Shown: positions 1-8,941 of the stretch, piece by piece | Position numbering within the stretch: position 1 is the stretch's first letter | Layout: each line of letters opens with the position of its first letter | Origin: Paraburkholderia aromaticivorans | GTDB taxonomy: Bacteria > Pseudomonadota > Gammaproteobacteria > Burkholderiales > Burkholderiaceae | Length of the DNA: 64,000 nucleotides | Assembly (NCBI RefSeq): GCF_012689525.1 | Contig: NZ_CP051516.1 | Location: 124,001-188,000, forward strand | Reading direction: 5' to 3' | Program-made: the position numbers and the translations under genes | The notes under the pieces: generated by a model | What the model was told of the DNA's origin: nothing | The model's database searches: none | Seen by the model: only the letters and a program-made list of their open reading frames with translations

Positions 1-845
1 TGCGTGACCGCAATCGCCTGCTTGCCGCGCCGCGCGAGGTTCGCTTCGCGCGCCTCGGCGTCGTCCTGCACGACGGCGGCCAGCGTGCGGCCGAGCATCG
101 TCGTGACCAGTTGCAGTTTGTCCATGTCGGCCATCGTGCTTTGCGCGACCGTCTGGCCGTCGCGCATCACGGTGACGCGGTCGCACAGCGCGTACAGTTC
201 GTCGAGCCGGTGCGACACGAAAATCACCGCGCGGCCGTCGTCACGCAGCTTGCGCACCACGGTGAACAGCAGTTCCACTTCGCGTTCGTCGAGCGATGAC
301 GTGGACTCGTCCATGATGACCATCTTCGCATCCGACGACACCGCCCGCGCGAGCGCCACCATCTGCTGGATCGCGGTCGAATAGCGGCCGACGGGTTTCT
401 TCACATCGATCTGCAAACCGAACGATTCGAGCAGCGCGGCGGCGCGTTGCTGCACCGCGCGCCAGTCGATCAGTCCGAAGCGGCGCGGCTCGCGGCCGAG
501 AAAAATGTTCTCCGCCACCGAGCGGAACGGCACCAGGTTGATCTCCTGATAGATCGTGCTGATGCCGGCTTCGCGTGCCTGCTTGGGCGTGCGGAAATCG
601 ACTTCGCGTCCTTCGAAACGCACACTGCCCGAGCTGCGCCGGTACGCGCCGGTCAGGATCTTGATCATGGTCGATTTGCCCGCGCCGTTCTGGCCGATCA
701 GCGCATGCACTTCGCCGGCGGCGACGCTCAGATTGGCGCTGCGCAACGCGGGTACGCCGCCGAAGCTGATGCCGATGTCCTGCATCTCGAGCAGCGGCGA
801 ATGGGTAAGGGGAGAGTGTGGCGTCTGCGTGCCGGATTCCGTCAC
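1..845 (-). CDS. ytfR: Sugar ABC transporter ATP-binding protein, galactofuranose (YtfR) type; C-terminal part outside window
   Basis: This is the cytoplasmic ATPase of a sugar importer. About 281 residues are visible, from a GTG start at 845 preceded by AGGAGG; family members have about 500 residues with two ABC cassettes, so the second cassette lies beyond the window edge. Seen: Walker A GQNGAGKST near residues 51-59, Q-loop YQEINLVP, a degenerate signature AIQQMVALARAV, and Walker B VIMDESTSSLD. The signature variant is typical of the YtfR/RbsA branch. It lies downstream of the ytfQ-like binding protein on the same strand, so the two probably form one operon. Substrate galactofuranose, or another sugar, is inferred from the binding protein only. 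Confidence 0.85.
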   Translation of the reverse strand, partial: MTESGTQTPHSPLTHSPLLEMQDIGISFGGVPALRSANLSVAAGEVHALIGQNGAGKSTMIKILTGAYRRSSGSVRFEGREVDFRTPKQAREAGISTIYQEINLVPFRSVAENIFLGREPRRFGLIDWRAVQQRAAALLESFGLQIDVKKPVGRYSTAIQQMVALARAVSSDAKMVIMDESTSSLDEREVELLFTVVRKLRDDGRAVIFVSHRLDELYALCDRVTVMRDGQTVAQSTMADMDKLQLVTTMLGRTLAAVVQDDAEAREANLARRGKQAIAVT

Positions 846-1218
846 GGGTGTCCTCCTGATGCGTGTGCTGCTTTATTTGCCGCGTGCGCGCTAGGCATTG
901 CACGTGCGAGCCGGTGCGGCCCTTCGTTCGGGCTCTGATGGTGGCGGTGTCGTCGAATCATGTTACGCCGCATAAAAGCGAAGCGACGGCTCGTGCTGCC
1001 ACGAACGCGTCGCTCCGAACCCTTCCCGTCACCCGCCCCCCGAGGAGACAGATTCGGGGCGGGGACGTCCTGCGAGGCAATCCCCCGATTCCGATGCCTT
1101 AAACAGGGACCTGCTTCGGGGCGGGGGACTTCCTTCGGAGCGCCGCCGGAGCGCGTGGACGCTCCGCTAAGGCACGGCGCTCAAACTTCAAAACCGCGCA
1201 TACAGCAATGCGTCCAGT
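846..1218. other. Intergenic gap inside the sugar ABC operon with GC-rich stem-loop
   Basis: No gene is seen in this 373-base gap between ytfQ and ytfR. It holds a GC-rich inverted repeat: CCCGCCCC at 1032-1039 pairs with GGGGCGGG at 1056-1063. A further copy of TTCGGGGCGGGG begins near 1114. There is no T-run, so this is not a classical terminator. Stem-loops placed after binding-protein genes often stabilise that part of the message, so the binding protein outnumbers the ATPase. That role is inferred here. Confidence 0.4.
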
Positions 1219-2238
1219 TCAATAGCCGTACTGCATGCTCTGCTGCACGTTGCTCTTGTCGTAGAAACGGTCGGAGACCTTGACCCACGTCGGGATCTTT
1301 TCACCCTTCGCGTAACGCTGTGCGACGTCGCAGGCGAGCGGGCCGAAGAACGGGCTCGACTGCACGCTCGCGCCGAGTTCGCCGGCCGCGATCGCGTCCA
1401 TGCCGCCCTTGGTGCCGTCGATCGTGACGATCTGGATGTCCTTGCCTGGCTGCTTGCCGGCGGCCTTGATCGCGGCGATCGCGCCGAGCGCCATTTCGTC
1501 GTTATGCGCGTAGACCGCGGTCACGTCCGGATGCGCCTGCAACAGCGTTTCCATGACCTGGCGGCCCTTGTCGCGCGCGAAATCGCCGCTTTGCGACGCG
1601 ATGATCGTCATGCCCGGATTCTTCGCGATGATTTCGTCGAAGCCCTTCTTGCGATCGTTCGCGGCGGACGCGCCGGTGGTGCCTTCGAGTTCGATGACCT
1701 TCGCCTTGCCGCCCGTCGCCTTGACGAGCCAGTCAGCCGCGCGATGGCCCTGATCGATGAAGTCCGAGCCGATGAACGTAATGTAGTCGCGGCCCGCTTT
1801 GGCGACCGATTGATCGACATCGCGGTCGACCAGGATCACCGGAATGCCGGCCTTCTTGGCTTGCAGCACGACCGGCGCAAGCGGCTTTTCTTCGCGCGGC
1901 GGGAACACCAGCAGATCCACGTGCTGCGCGATCATGTTCTGGATGTCCGATACCTGCTTGGAGTTCGAACTGTTGGCGTCGGTCATGACCAACTGCCAGC
2001 CGCATTTCGCGGCGATGTCCTTGAAGCTCTTGGTTTCCGCCAGACGCCACGGATTGTTGCTTTCGGTCTGCGCGAAGCCGACCTTCAGCGGGGTCTTGCT
2101 GGGCAACTTCGGCAGCGCGTCGTCGGCGTGCGCGGTGGCGACGCCGAAACCGATTGCCAGAGCCAGCAGCGAACCCGCCAGCGGACGAATCTGCTGCTTG
2201 CGCACGTGTCTGCGCGACTGCGTGTTGAGCGACGCCAT
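1219..2238 (-). CDS. ytfQ: Sugar ABC transporter periplasmic binding protein, YtfQ-like
   Basis: A 339-residue periplasmic binding protein of the ribose/galactofuranose class. An N-terminal signal peptide (positive region, then a hydrophobic stretch ending in ATAHADD) is followed by a type I periplasmic binding fold. Motifs shared with E. coli YtfQ include DRKKGFDEII, SQSGDFARDKG, VYAHNDEMALGAI and the C-terminal QYGY. The start is ATG at 2238 behind AGGAAGAC. It is the first gene of the operon, upstream of the ATPase, and a probable LacI operator lies about 120 bases before it. The sugar identity (galactofuranose, or arabinose/galactose) cannot be fixed from sequence alone. Confidence 0.87.
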   Translation of the reverse strand: MASLNTQSRRHVRKQQIRPLAGSLLALAIGFGVATAHADDALPKLPSKTPLKVGFAQTESNNPWRLAETKSFKDIAAKCGWQLVMTDANSSNSKQVSDIQNMIAQHVDLLVFPPREEKPLAPVVLQAKKAGIPVILVDRDVDQSVAKAGRDYITFIGSDFIDQGHRAADWLVKATGGKAKVIELEGTTGASAANDRKKGFDEIIAKNPGMTIIASQSGDFARDKGRQVMETLLQAHPDVTAVYAHNDEMALGAIAAIKAAGKQPGKDIQIVTIDGTKGGMDAIAAGELGASVQSSPFFGPLACDVAQRYAKGEKIPTWVKVSDRFYDKSNVQQSMQYGY

Positions 2239-2351
2239 GTCTTCCTCCAGTACCTGGTGAGGTAGGTGTATTTGCTTTTAATTTCTCCTGCCGGCCGGCG
2301 TTGATCTGCCCTACCGGACGTGCCGATTATTCCATCCAGAATTATTATCGG

Positions 2352-3434
2352 TCAATCACTAATAATATTAATTATTGGCTTTTTTGCCTCGGTAATTACC
2401 CTGACCGAGCCGCGTTCGACGAGCGGACCGTCGAGCTTGACCATGCGATGCCGAACCGGCGCGCCGGCGGCGCGGTTGTGTTCTTCCTGCAGCAAGGTTT
2501 CGACGGCCCAGCGTCCCAGTTCGTAGTTCGGCAGCACGACCGTCGAGAGCGGCGGATGCGTGTGGCGGGCGATTTCCTGGTCGTCGTAGCCGAGCACCGA
2601 GACGTCTTCGGGTACGCGCAGGCCGAGTTGCTTCAGGGCTTCGATCGCGCCGATCGCGGTGAGGTCGTTGGCGCAGAAAATCGCGGTCGGCGGATTGGGC
2701 TCGCGCATCAACGAGAGCGTCAGTTCGAAGCCGAGGCCCGAGCTCCAGTCGCCGTCGCGCACCATTTCCGGCGCGTAGGGCAGGTCGGCGGTCGCGAGCG
2801 CGGTGCGGTAGCCTTTCAGACGGTCCTTCGAGGCATCCTGCCAGGGTTCGCCGTTGATATAACCGATCCGCCGATGTCCGGCTTGCAGCAGATAGTCGGT
2901 CGCCAGATGGCCGCCGGCTACTTCGGCGGGCACCACCGACGAAAACCCGCCTTCGCCCGTATAGCAGTTGAGCAACACCGTCGGCACCTGCGACAGCGCC
3001 GCCGGCGGCGTCACCTTGCGCGTATAGACGGTCGCGTAGATCACGCCGAACACATGCGGATTCGACAGCGTGGTATCCAGCACCTGCTTCTCGATGTCGG
3101 CGTTGCCGTGCGTCGAATAGACCGCCAGCATCTTGCCGCTGGCGTAGGCCGCATCGCGCGCGCCGTCGATGTTTACGACCGGATGCGGACTGGTGGAAAT
3201 CTCGTCGGCGAGATAGACGATCAGATTGCGTTCATCGGCCGAGGCCGACACCGGCTCGCGCAGCGACAGCCGGTAGCCGAGGTCGTGCGCGGCCTTCAGC
3301 ACCTTGTTGCGGGTAGTCTCCGAGAACTTCGCGCCGGTCGCGTTGTTCAGCACCAGCGAGACAGTCGATTGCGACACGCCAGTGAGCTTGGCGATATCGG
3401 TCATGGTCGGACGGCGTTGAGTCGATTTTTTCAT
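2352..3434 (-). CDS. LacI-family transcriptional regulator
   Basis: A 360-residue regulator. The N-terminal LacI helix-turn-helix (MTDIAKLTGVSQSTVSLVLNN, about residues 10-31) is followed by the hinge region and a periplasmic-binding-like effector domain (about residues 70-345). It sits between the sugar ABC genes and a divergent aldose 1-epimerase, so it most likely represses both until the sugar is present. Its own last codons contain one of the three ACTAATAATAT elements. The ATG at 3434 is used; a second in-frame ATG at residue 11 (MTDIAK) is possible. Confidence 0.92.
   Translation of the reverse strand: MKKSTQRRPTMTDIAKLTGVSQSTVSLVLNNATGAKFSETTRNKVLKAAHDLGYRLSLREPVSASADERNLIVYLADEISTSPHPVVNIDGARDAAYASGKMLAVYSTHGNADIEKQVLDTTLSNPHVFGVIYATVYTRKVTPPAALSQVPTVLLNCYTGEGGFSSVVPAEVAGGHLATDYLLQAGHRRIGYINGEPWQDASKDRLKGYRTALATADLPYAPEMVRDGDWSSGLGFELTLSLMREPNPPTAIFCANDLTAIGAIEALKQLGLRVPEDVSVLGYDDQEIARHTHPPLSTVVLPNYELGRWAVETLLQEEHNRAAGAPVRHRMVKLDGPLVERGSVRVITEAKKPIINIISD
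2358..2370. promoter_or_regulatory. Operator-like element ACTAATAATATTA upstream of ytfQ
   Basis: The sequence ACTAATAATATTA lies within the last codons of the LacI-type regulator gene and upstream of ytfQ. The same core occurs at 3503-3513 and 3595-3606, on the other side of the regulator. The recurrence around one regulator suggests its binding site. This is an AT-rich island in otherwise GC-rich DNA. Confidence 0.5.
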
Positions 3435-3502
3435 TGTGCGGGCCGCGCTGCAGCGGCGCTAAAGCTGGGGCATGCCGTGGGCATCTTGGTGCTTGACGGT
3501 AC

Positions 3503-3513
3503 CACTAATAATA
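3503..3513. promoter_or_regulatory. Operator-like element, second copy
   Basis: ACTAATAATAT lies in the divergent intergenic region between the LacI-type regulator and the aldose 1-epimerase. It matches the cores at 2358 and 3595. A TTGACG at 3494-3499 lies just before it and may be a -35 element. Confidence 0.45.
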
Positions 3514-3590
3514 TGCGCACGGCAACGCGCGGTAACCCGTCATTTGGGAGGCTTGATTCGCCTCCTGCATCATGCCCTGTCCGACAAATT

Positions 3591-3606
3591 TATTACTAAT
3601 AATATT
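3591..3606. promoter_or_regulatory. Operator-like palindrome TTATTACTAATAA
   Basis: TTATTACTAATAA (3591-3603) is a perfect inverted repeat about a central C, and it continues into the shared ACTAATAATATT core. It is the most symmetric of the three sites. It lies about 140 bases upstream of the epimerase start, as expected for an operator of the neighbouring LacI-type regulator. Confidence 0.5.
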
Positions 3607-3698
3607 GACGGTTGGGCTCTGGCGTGCGATTCTCGGTCGCGCGGATTCTGACAGTTCGCCGGCCGCGCGCTGTGCGCGGCACGTCATAGGAGACACCG

Positions 3699-3743
3699 AT
3701 GCGTGTTCATGCCGCCATCCGCCCGAGGCACCGCCTTTTCTGA
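3699..3743 (+). CDS. Possible 14-residue leader peptide before the epimerase
   Basis: An ATG at 3699 has the best ribosome binding site in the region (ATAGGAGACACC). It opens a 14-codon frame ending in TGA at 3741-3743, two bases before the ATG of the epimerase. This arrangement would couple translation of the two. It could equally be chance, or a sign that the true epimerase start or reading frame differs. No homology is claimed. Confidence 0.3.
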   Translation: MRVHAAIRPRHRLF

Positions 3744-3745
3744 CC

Positions 3746-4726
3746 ATGCGCGACGTTTCCTTGAATTCGATCCGGCCGCTCGCGACCGGACTCATGTGGC
3801 TCGACGATCCCGCGGTCGTGGCCACGGTCGTCACGCTCTCGGCTGGCGCGCTGCGTGCCGTGATCGCGCCCGAAGTAGGCGGCGCGCTGGCAGCCTTCTA
3901 TGAAACGACGCCCGACGGTCCGTTGCACTGGCTGCGGCCGGCCTCGGCGGCGGCGTTCGCTGAACGCGATCCGCTGCGCATGGCGAGCTTTCCGCTCTTT
4001 CCCTACTGCAACCGGATTCGCGACGCGCGTTTCGACTTCGACGGCCGCACGATCGATCTCGCCGGCAACGACACGCGTTTCGCCCACGCGCTGCATGGGA
4101 ATGCGTGGCGGCATCCCTGGCAAGTCGGGGCGCGTACCGAAAGCTCGGTGGAACTGCACTTCGAACATGAGCCGGATGCGCGCATACCCGGCGACTGGCC
4201 ATTTCGCTATCGCGCGCGGCAGCGTATCGAGTTGAGCGGCGGTGCATTGCGTATCACGCTGTCAGCGCAAAACCTGGCCGGGCAGCCGATGCCGTTCGGC
4301 ATGGGGCATCACCCGTACTATCCGCGCACTGCGCAGACTCGCGTGTACGCCGACGTGGAAGCCATGTGGCACGCCGACGCCGACGTATTGCCGACGCATC
4401 TCGGTCCGCATCCCGCTGTGAACGCGTTGCGCGAAGGTATGTCGCCGGACGCTTTCGATCTCGACAACAACTTCGCGAACTGGTCGCGCGAGGCGACCAT
4501 TGCGTGGCCCGACGAACACCGTCGACTGACGATGACGGCCGACGCGCCGTTCGATCACATGGTGGTGTTCGCGCCTGCCAACGACGCGCAACTGTGCGTG
4601 GAACCGGTGACGAACACCACGGATTGCTTCAACGCGGTCGGCCTGCGTGAGCATGTGGGCGGCTGCGTGTTGCAGCCGGGCGAGGAGATTGCCGCGACGT
4701 TGAAATGGACGCCGCACAAGGACTAA
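3746..4726 (+). CDS. Aldose 1-epimerase family protein
   Basis: A 326-residue protein of the GalM-like superfamily, which interconverts alpha and beta anomers of hexoses. Seen: FPLFPYCNRIRDARFDFDGR near the N-terminus (the usual N-R-I region), HALHGNAW with the conserved His pair region, MGHHPYYP with the catalytic His, and the C-terminal Glu in LCVEPVTNTTD. It lies divergent from the LacI-type regulator next to a sugar ABC importer, so it probably conditions the imported sugar. ATG 3746 has a poor ribosome binding site; in-frame starts further upstream would add a non-conserved extension. Confidence 0.88.
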   Translation: MRDVSLNSIRPLATGLMWLDDPAVVATVVTLSAGALRAVIAPEVGGALAAFYETTPDGPLHWLRPASAAAFAERDPLRMASFPLFPYCNRIRDARFDFDGRTIDLAGNDTRFAHALHGNAWRHPWQVGARTESSVELHFEHEPDARIPGDWPFRYRARQRIELSGGALRITLSAQNLAGQPMPFGMGHHPYYPRTAQTRVYADVEAMWHADADVLPTHLGPHPAVNALREGMSPDAFDLDNNFANWSREATIAWPDEHRRLTMTADAPFDHMVVFAPANDAQLCVEPVTNTTDCFNAVGLREHVGGCVLQPGEEIAATLKWTPHKD

Positions 4727-4754
4727 CGTGCGGCGCGTGCGCTCGGGTTAGCGT

Positions 4755-5552
4755 CTATTCGACTCGCAAGCGCGCCATATACGGCAAGTGATCCGAGAGC
4801 CACGCGGTTTCCTGCGTCGGCTGGATCCATTCGATCGGCTTCATGCCACGCACGAACATCTTGTCGAGCGCGAGTGCGGGCGAGAAAGCCGGAAAGGTAC
4901 GACCCGACTCGCCGAGCAGCGTGGCCACTTCCTGCAAACCATGTTCGCCGAAGAGCGGCACGGAATCGTTGCGCCAGTCGTTGAAGTCGCCGGCCAACAC
5001 AAGTGGACCTTCGGGCGCTTCCTTCGCGATCCAGTGCGCGATCCAGTTCATCTGACGCAAGCGGGCCGAGCGTGTAAGCGCAAGATGCGCGCACAGCAGC
5101 GTGACGGAATGACCACCGAAAGTCGCGCGCGCCACCAGCAAACCGCGCTTTTCGAAGCGATGCGCCGAGATGTCCCAGCGTCCGCCGAGATCCAGCGGAT
5201 GCGGCGACAAAATCGCATTGCCATGCCGCCACGACGGTTTGAAAACGTTCGGTCCGAGCGCGATTTCGAGTTCGAGCGCCCGCGCGATTTCAGTGGCCTG
5301 ACAATGCCATACATCGCTCAACGGATCGGCGAGCGGTGAGCCGAAACTGCTCGCCAGCACCGGCGACGGCATGCGTCGCGCCATCGCTTCCTGTAAAAAA
5401 TAGGCGTCCGCGTGGGTCGATTGCACCCAGCGTTGCATGGCCTGCCAGGCCTGAAAGCCGAGCGGTGTGCGGCCTTTATGCAGGTTCCAGCTCACCGCAA
5501 CGAAATCCTTGGGCGCTACGCTCTCGCGGATCAATTCTTCGGGGTTTCGCAT
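4755..5552 (-). CDS. Endonuclease/exonuclease/phosphatase family hydrolase
   Basis: A 265-residue member of the EEP superfamily. The order of motifs fits: VSWNLHKGR (Asn), QEAM (metal-binding Glu), HGNAILSPHPL, LLCAHLALT (catalytic His), LAGDFNDWRN (Asp and Asn), and SDHLPYMARL at the C-terminus (Asp-His). All expected metal and catalytic residues are present, so it should be an active phosphodiesterase or nuclease. There is no signal peptide. The substrate is unknown; relatives act on DNA, inositol phosphates or lipids. Confidence 0.85.
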   Translation of the reverse strand: MRNPEELIRESVAPKDFVAVSWNLHKGRTPLGFQAWQAMQRWVQSTHADAYFLQEAMARRMPSPVLASSFGSPLADPLSDVWHCQATEIARALELEIALGPNVFKPSWRHGNAILSPHPLDLGGRWDISAHRFEKRGLLVARATFGGHSVTLLCAHLALTRSARLRQMNWIAHWIAKEAPEGPLVLAGDFNDWRNDSVPLFGEHGLQEVATLLGESGRTFPAFSPALALDKMFVRGMKPIEWIQPTQETAWLSDHLPYMARLRVE

Positions 5553-5640
5553 GCCGCGTTGTCCACGTGTTCTGGTTGGGGGCGTTGGTTAGTCGCGTGC
5601 CGTTTGCGTGTTCTGATGCGTGTTGTTTGCATCAGTTCGA

Positions 5641-6168
5641 TCAGTTTGCCGTGTTTGCGCTGTCCGCGAGACTCGCACGCACGCGGTAGACCAGGTTCGG
5701 GTCTTTGTCGACGATGGTCCAACTGGCCCATTGCCCCGTCGCCACCTTCAGACCTGGATGGCTCGCGCTCACCTGGCGCGGTTGCGGCGGCAGCTTGCAG
5801 CCGGTATCGGTTTGACGCGCGGCGTTTTCCTCAAACGTTTCCTGCGCGTCGATCGACAAGGTGACCCCGCTCGCATCCGCCTGCAGCGGCGAGACGGTCA
5901 GCGTGCGCGCCAGATCGATACTGCCGGCGGGCTGATCCTTGCAGCCGACGCTATGCTGCACCATCTGATGATGCGTGTCCGTACGCGCCTGGCCGACGGT
6001 GGTGGTGCCGTCGAACGCGTCGATTTGCTGGCCGTCGCGCATGACCTGCAACTGCCATTGCACGACCTGCTGCGCTGGGCGTTGTGGTGCGCTTTGCTGT
6101 GCGCCTTGTTGTGCATTCGCAAGCAACGAAGTGCCGAGCAACACGGCCACGATACTGGTTTTCCACAT
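5641..6168 (-). CDS. Secreted protein of unknown function
   Basis: A 175-residue protein with a clear signal peptide (MWKTSIVAVLLGTSLLANAQ, cleavage expected after ANA). A Gln-rich segment follows, then a beta-rich domain with two cysteines (GCKDQPAG, TDTGCKLPPQ) that could form a disulphide in the periplasm. I recognise no family. Its start is about 90 bases beyond the EEP hydrolase start region and both are on the minus strand, so they may be co-transcribed. A probable start-site signal GGAGAATTC lies just before the ATG. Confidence 0.7.
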   Translation of the reverse strand: MWKTSIVAVLLGTSLLANAQQGAQQSAPQRPAQQVVQWQLQVMRDGQQIDAFDGTTTVGQARTDTHHQMVQHSVGCKDQPAGSIDLARTLTVSPLQADASGVTLSIDAQETFEENAARQTDTGCKLPPQPRQVSASHPGLKVATGQWASWTIVDKDPNLVYRVRASLADSANTAN

Positions 6169-6436
6169 AGAAGAATTCTCCGGTCACGAGATCCGGCCGC
6201 GTAGTCAGAAGGCCATCTTACCCCCGATGGGCGCAACGCCTTTCTGACACGTCAAACGGGGCCGGGTTCAGCAACAATCCATTTCAGATAAGGCTGGGAA
6301 TCACCAAAAACAACCCGCTGTTAGCAGCAGAGTCGCGAGACTGCTGGCTTGCACGCGAATATGTCCTCGTTACACTGGACCTGAAACGGTGCCCATCAGG
6401 CGCCGCAGCAGCAAGACCAGCCAGACGGGGTGAGCG

Positions 6437-7414
6437 ATGACAACAGCAATGGTCAAACAAGAAATCGCCGTGGCATCTTTCAGCAGGGTGTACGACCTCG
6501 ATCAGGTCGAAACCGCGCTGAACGATCTCGGTGAAGGCGCGAACGAAGCACTGCGCGCAACCTACGAAAAGATGCTGAAAATCGGTAATCTGCGCTTTTG
6601 CGTGAAGCCGAACCGCATGCCGTCGATCGACGATCTGATCGACGCGCTGCCCAACTTTTCCGCACCGCTCGACGACATCCGCAAACAGGTCGCCTTGTGT
6701 CTCGAGACGGAAGACCGGCTCGAACTGATGCCGATCCTTCTGCTCGGCGACCCCGGCATCGGCAAGACTCACTTCGCCAAGCAGTTGGCGCGCCTGCTCG
6801 GCACCGCGTATCAGTACGTGGCGATGAGTTCGCTGACCGCGGGCTGGATTCTGTCGGGTGCCTCGTCGCAATGGAAGAACGCGAAACCCGGCAAGGTGTT
6901 CGATGCGCTCGTGAACGGCAGTTACGCAAATCCGGTGATCGCCGTCGACGAAATCGACAAGGCCACCGGCGATTCGCAATACGATCCGCTCGGCGCGTTG
7001 TATGCGTTGCTGGAGCACGACACGGCGCAGACTTTCATCGACGAATTCGCCGAGATTCCGATCAACGCCGGCCATGTGATCTGGATCGCGACGGCGAACG
7101 ACGAACGCTCGATTCCCGAGCCGATCCTGAACCGGATGAACGTGTACGAGATTCCGCCGCCGGATCGCGACGGCGCGCGCCGTATCGCGCAGGCGATCTA
7201 CGACGAGATCCGCTGCGCGCACAACTGGGGCCTGCGGTTTCCCGAGGTGCTCGGCGACGCCGCGCTCGATGCGCTGATGCGGGCGTCGCCGCGTGAAATG
7301 CGCCGCGCGATTCTCAACGGCTTCGGCGCGGCGCGTATCGACGGACGGGATCATGTCGAAGCGGGCGACATTCGCCTGGACCACGGAAACCGGCGAAAAC
7401 CCATCGGTTTTTGA
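6437..7414 (+). CDS. AAA+ ATPase
   Basis: A 325-residue AAA+ protein. Walker A GDPGIGKTH is at residues 104-112, Walker B VIAVDEIDK at 167-175, sensor 1 in WIATAN, and an arginine-finger region in EPILNRMNVYEI. After about 90 N-terminal residues of no clear family, the core resembles the ATPase domain of Lon and MoxR-like proteins. No protease domain follows, so it is not Lon itself. The gene appears monocistronic: it ends just before a strong terminator. Its target is unknown. Confidence 0.82.
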   Translation: MTTAMVKQEIAVASFSRVYDLDQVETALNDLGEGANEALRATYEKMLKIGNLRFCVKPNRMPSIDDLIDALPNFSAPLDDIRKQVALCLETEDRLELMPILLLGDPGIGKTHFAKQLARLLGTAYQYVAMSSLTAGWILSGASSQWKNAKPGKVFDALVNGSYANPVIAVDEIDKATGDSQYDPLGALYALLEHDTAQTFIDEFAEIPINAGHVIWIATANDERSIPEPILNRMNVYEIPPPDRDGARRIAQAIYDEIRCAHNWGLRFPEVLGDAALDALMRASPREMRRAILNGFGAARIDGRDHVEAGDIRLDHGNRRKPIGF

Positions 7415-7439
7415 GCATCTTTGCCACTTTTTCGTAGGA

Positions 7440-7464
7440 AAGCCGCCTTCGGGCGGCTTTTTTG
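7440..7464 (+). terminator. Rho-independent terminator after the AAA+ ATPase
   Basis: AAGCCGCC pairs with GGCGGCTT around a TTCG tetraloop and runs into TTTTTT. It lies about 25 bases after the stop codon. Confidence 0.9.
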
Positions 7465-7599
7465 CGGCCAAAACCAGGAATCTCTGCCCGAAACACACTG
7501 AATGCCGCGGCAATTATTGCTATTAGTGAGATGCAGCCTCGGCAGCGCCTCACATTCGTCCCACATACGAAGAAGCGAGCGCCGCGACCCCCGACGGCG

Positions 7600-7682
7600 T
7601 ACACTAATTAAGTCCGGCCGCTATGTTTGAGACCCGCTCAAGACCGCATGCCCGCAGTCATTACCGACTGCGGGCATTTGTG
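7600..7682 (+). ncRNA. Candidate small RNA: promoter-like box and two consecutive hairpins
   Basis: No gene is seen between the AAA+ terminator and the FAD oxidoreductase. Within it, TACACT near 7602-7607 could be a -10 box. A small hairpin (TTGAG/CTCAA, near 7627-7641) is followed by a strong 11-bp hairpin (TGCCCGCAGTC 7649-7659 with GACTGCGGGCA 7666-7676) and TTTGTGT. The layout of hairpin plus terminator is typical of a short trans-acting RNA, but the T-run is weak and no family is recognised. Confidence 0.35.
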
Positions 7683-7834
7683 TCTGTAAGGCGTCGTACA
7701 ATTTTGCGTAGCGGTTGCGAATGGACAGGTGCGTTCGGCAGCGAGCGGTGTAAGTCGCGCGAAAGCCGCACCCTGTCTTCATCTTGATCGGGTGAACGAG
7801 GTAGCGCGCGGCGACGTTGGCCGCGTCAAGGGAC

Positions 7835-8941
7835 ATGGACCAAATCGAATGTGTAGTGATCGGCGCCGGCGTGATCGGTCTCGCGGTGGCGCGCGCACTG
7901 GCGGCGCGAGGCCGCGACGTGATCGTGCTGGAAGCGGCCGAAGCGATCGGCGTGGGCACCAGCTCACGCAACAGCGAGGTGATTCACGCGGGCATCTACT
8001 ATCCGCGCGGCTCGCTCAAAGCCGCGCTTTGCGTGCGCGGCCGCGAGATGCTCTACGACTACTGCGTCGAGCGCAACGTGCCGCATTCACGTTGCGGCAA
8101 ATTGCTGGTGGCCACGTCACGCAACCAGATTCCTCAGCTCGAAAGCATCATGGTCAAAGGCCGCGACAATGGTGTGCTCGACCTGATGCGAATCACCGGC
8201 GACCAGGCTCAAGCGCTCGAACCCGCGCTCGAATGTGTCGACGCGGTGTTCTCGCCGCAGACGGGCATCGTCGATAGTCATCAATTCATGCTGGCGCTGC
8301 AGGGAGACGCCGAACGCGACGGCGCGGTGTGTGCGTTTCACGCGCCGGTCGAAGCGATGGAAGCGAGCAACGGCCGCTTCATCATCAAGGTGGGCGGCGG
8401 CGCACCGACCACGATCAGCGCAGCTTGCGTGATCAACAGCGCCGGTTTGCAGGCGAATGCACTGGCGCGCCGGATCCGCGGACTCGACGCGCGCCATGTG
8501 CCGCCGCTCTATCTCGCGCGCGGCAACTACTTCAGCATCTCGGGGCGCGCGCCATTCAGCCGCCTGATCTATCCGATGCCGAACGAGGCCGGGCTCGGCG
8601 TGCATCTGACCATCGACCTCGGCGGCCAGGCGCGTTTCGGTCCCGATGTCGAATGGGTCGATGCGATCAATTACGACGTCGATCCGCGTCGCGCGGAATC
8701 GTTTTATGCGGCGATTCGCGCCTATTGGCCCGCGCTTCCGGACGACGCATTGCAGCCCGCGTATGCGGGGATTCGTCCGAAGCTTTCCGGTCCGGGCGAA
8801 CCTGCCGCCGACTTCGTGATTCAAGGTCCGGCCGCGCATGGTGTGCGTGGACTCGTCAATCTGTTCGGTATCGAGTCGCCGGGATTGACGGCGTCGCTCG
8901 CGATCGCGCAGCGAGTGTGCGAGTTGAGCGGACGCGCGTGA
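7835..8941 (+). CDS. FAD-dependent oxidoreductase, L-2-hydroxyglutarate oxidase-like (LhgO/DAO family)
   Basis: A 368-residue flavoprotein. The dinucleotide motif [15 protein letters not shown] lies at the N-terminus. It is followed by [15 protein letters not shown], which is characteristic of the LhgO / L-2-hydroxyglutarate dehydrogenase group, and by PQTGIVDS and the C-terminal [10 protein letters not shown]. It probably oxidises a 2-hydroxy acid such as L-2-hydroxyglutarate and passes electrons to the respiratory chain. The ATG at 7835 (MDQIE) is chosen over a TTG 18 bases upstream because it fits the family N-terminus. Confidence 0.88.
   Translation: MDQIECVVIGAGVIGLAVARALAARGRDVIVLEAAEAIGVGTSSRNSEVIHAGIYYPRGSLKAALCVRGREMLYDYCVERNVPHSRCGKLLVATSRNQIPQLESIMVKGRDNGVLDLMRITGDQAQALEPALECVDAVFSPQTGIVDSHQFMLALQGDAERDGAVCAFHAPVEAMEASNGRFIIKVGGGAPTTISAACVINSAGLQANALARRIRGLDARHVPPLYLARGNYFSISGRAPFSRLIYPMPNEAGLGVHLTIDLGGQARFGPDVEWVDAINYDVDPRRAESFYAAIRAYWPALPDDALQPAYAGIRPKLSGPGEPAADFVIQGPAAHGVRGLVNLFGIESPGLTASLAIAQRVCELSGRA

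Noticed and set aside
1032..1063. Rho-independent terminator between ytfQ and ytfR
   Set aside because: The stem is GC-rich but has a 16-base loop and no T-run on either strand, so I list it only as a stem-loop.
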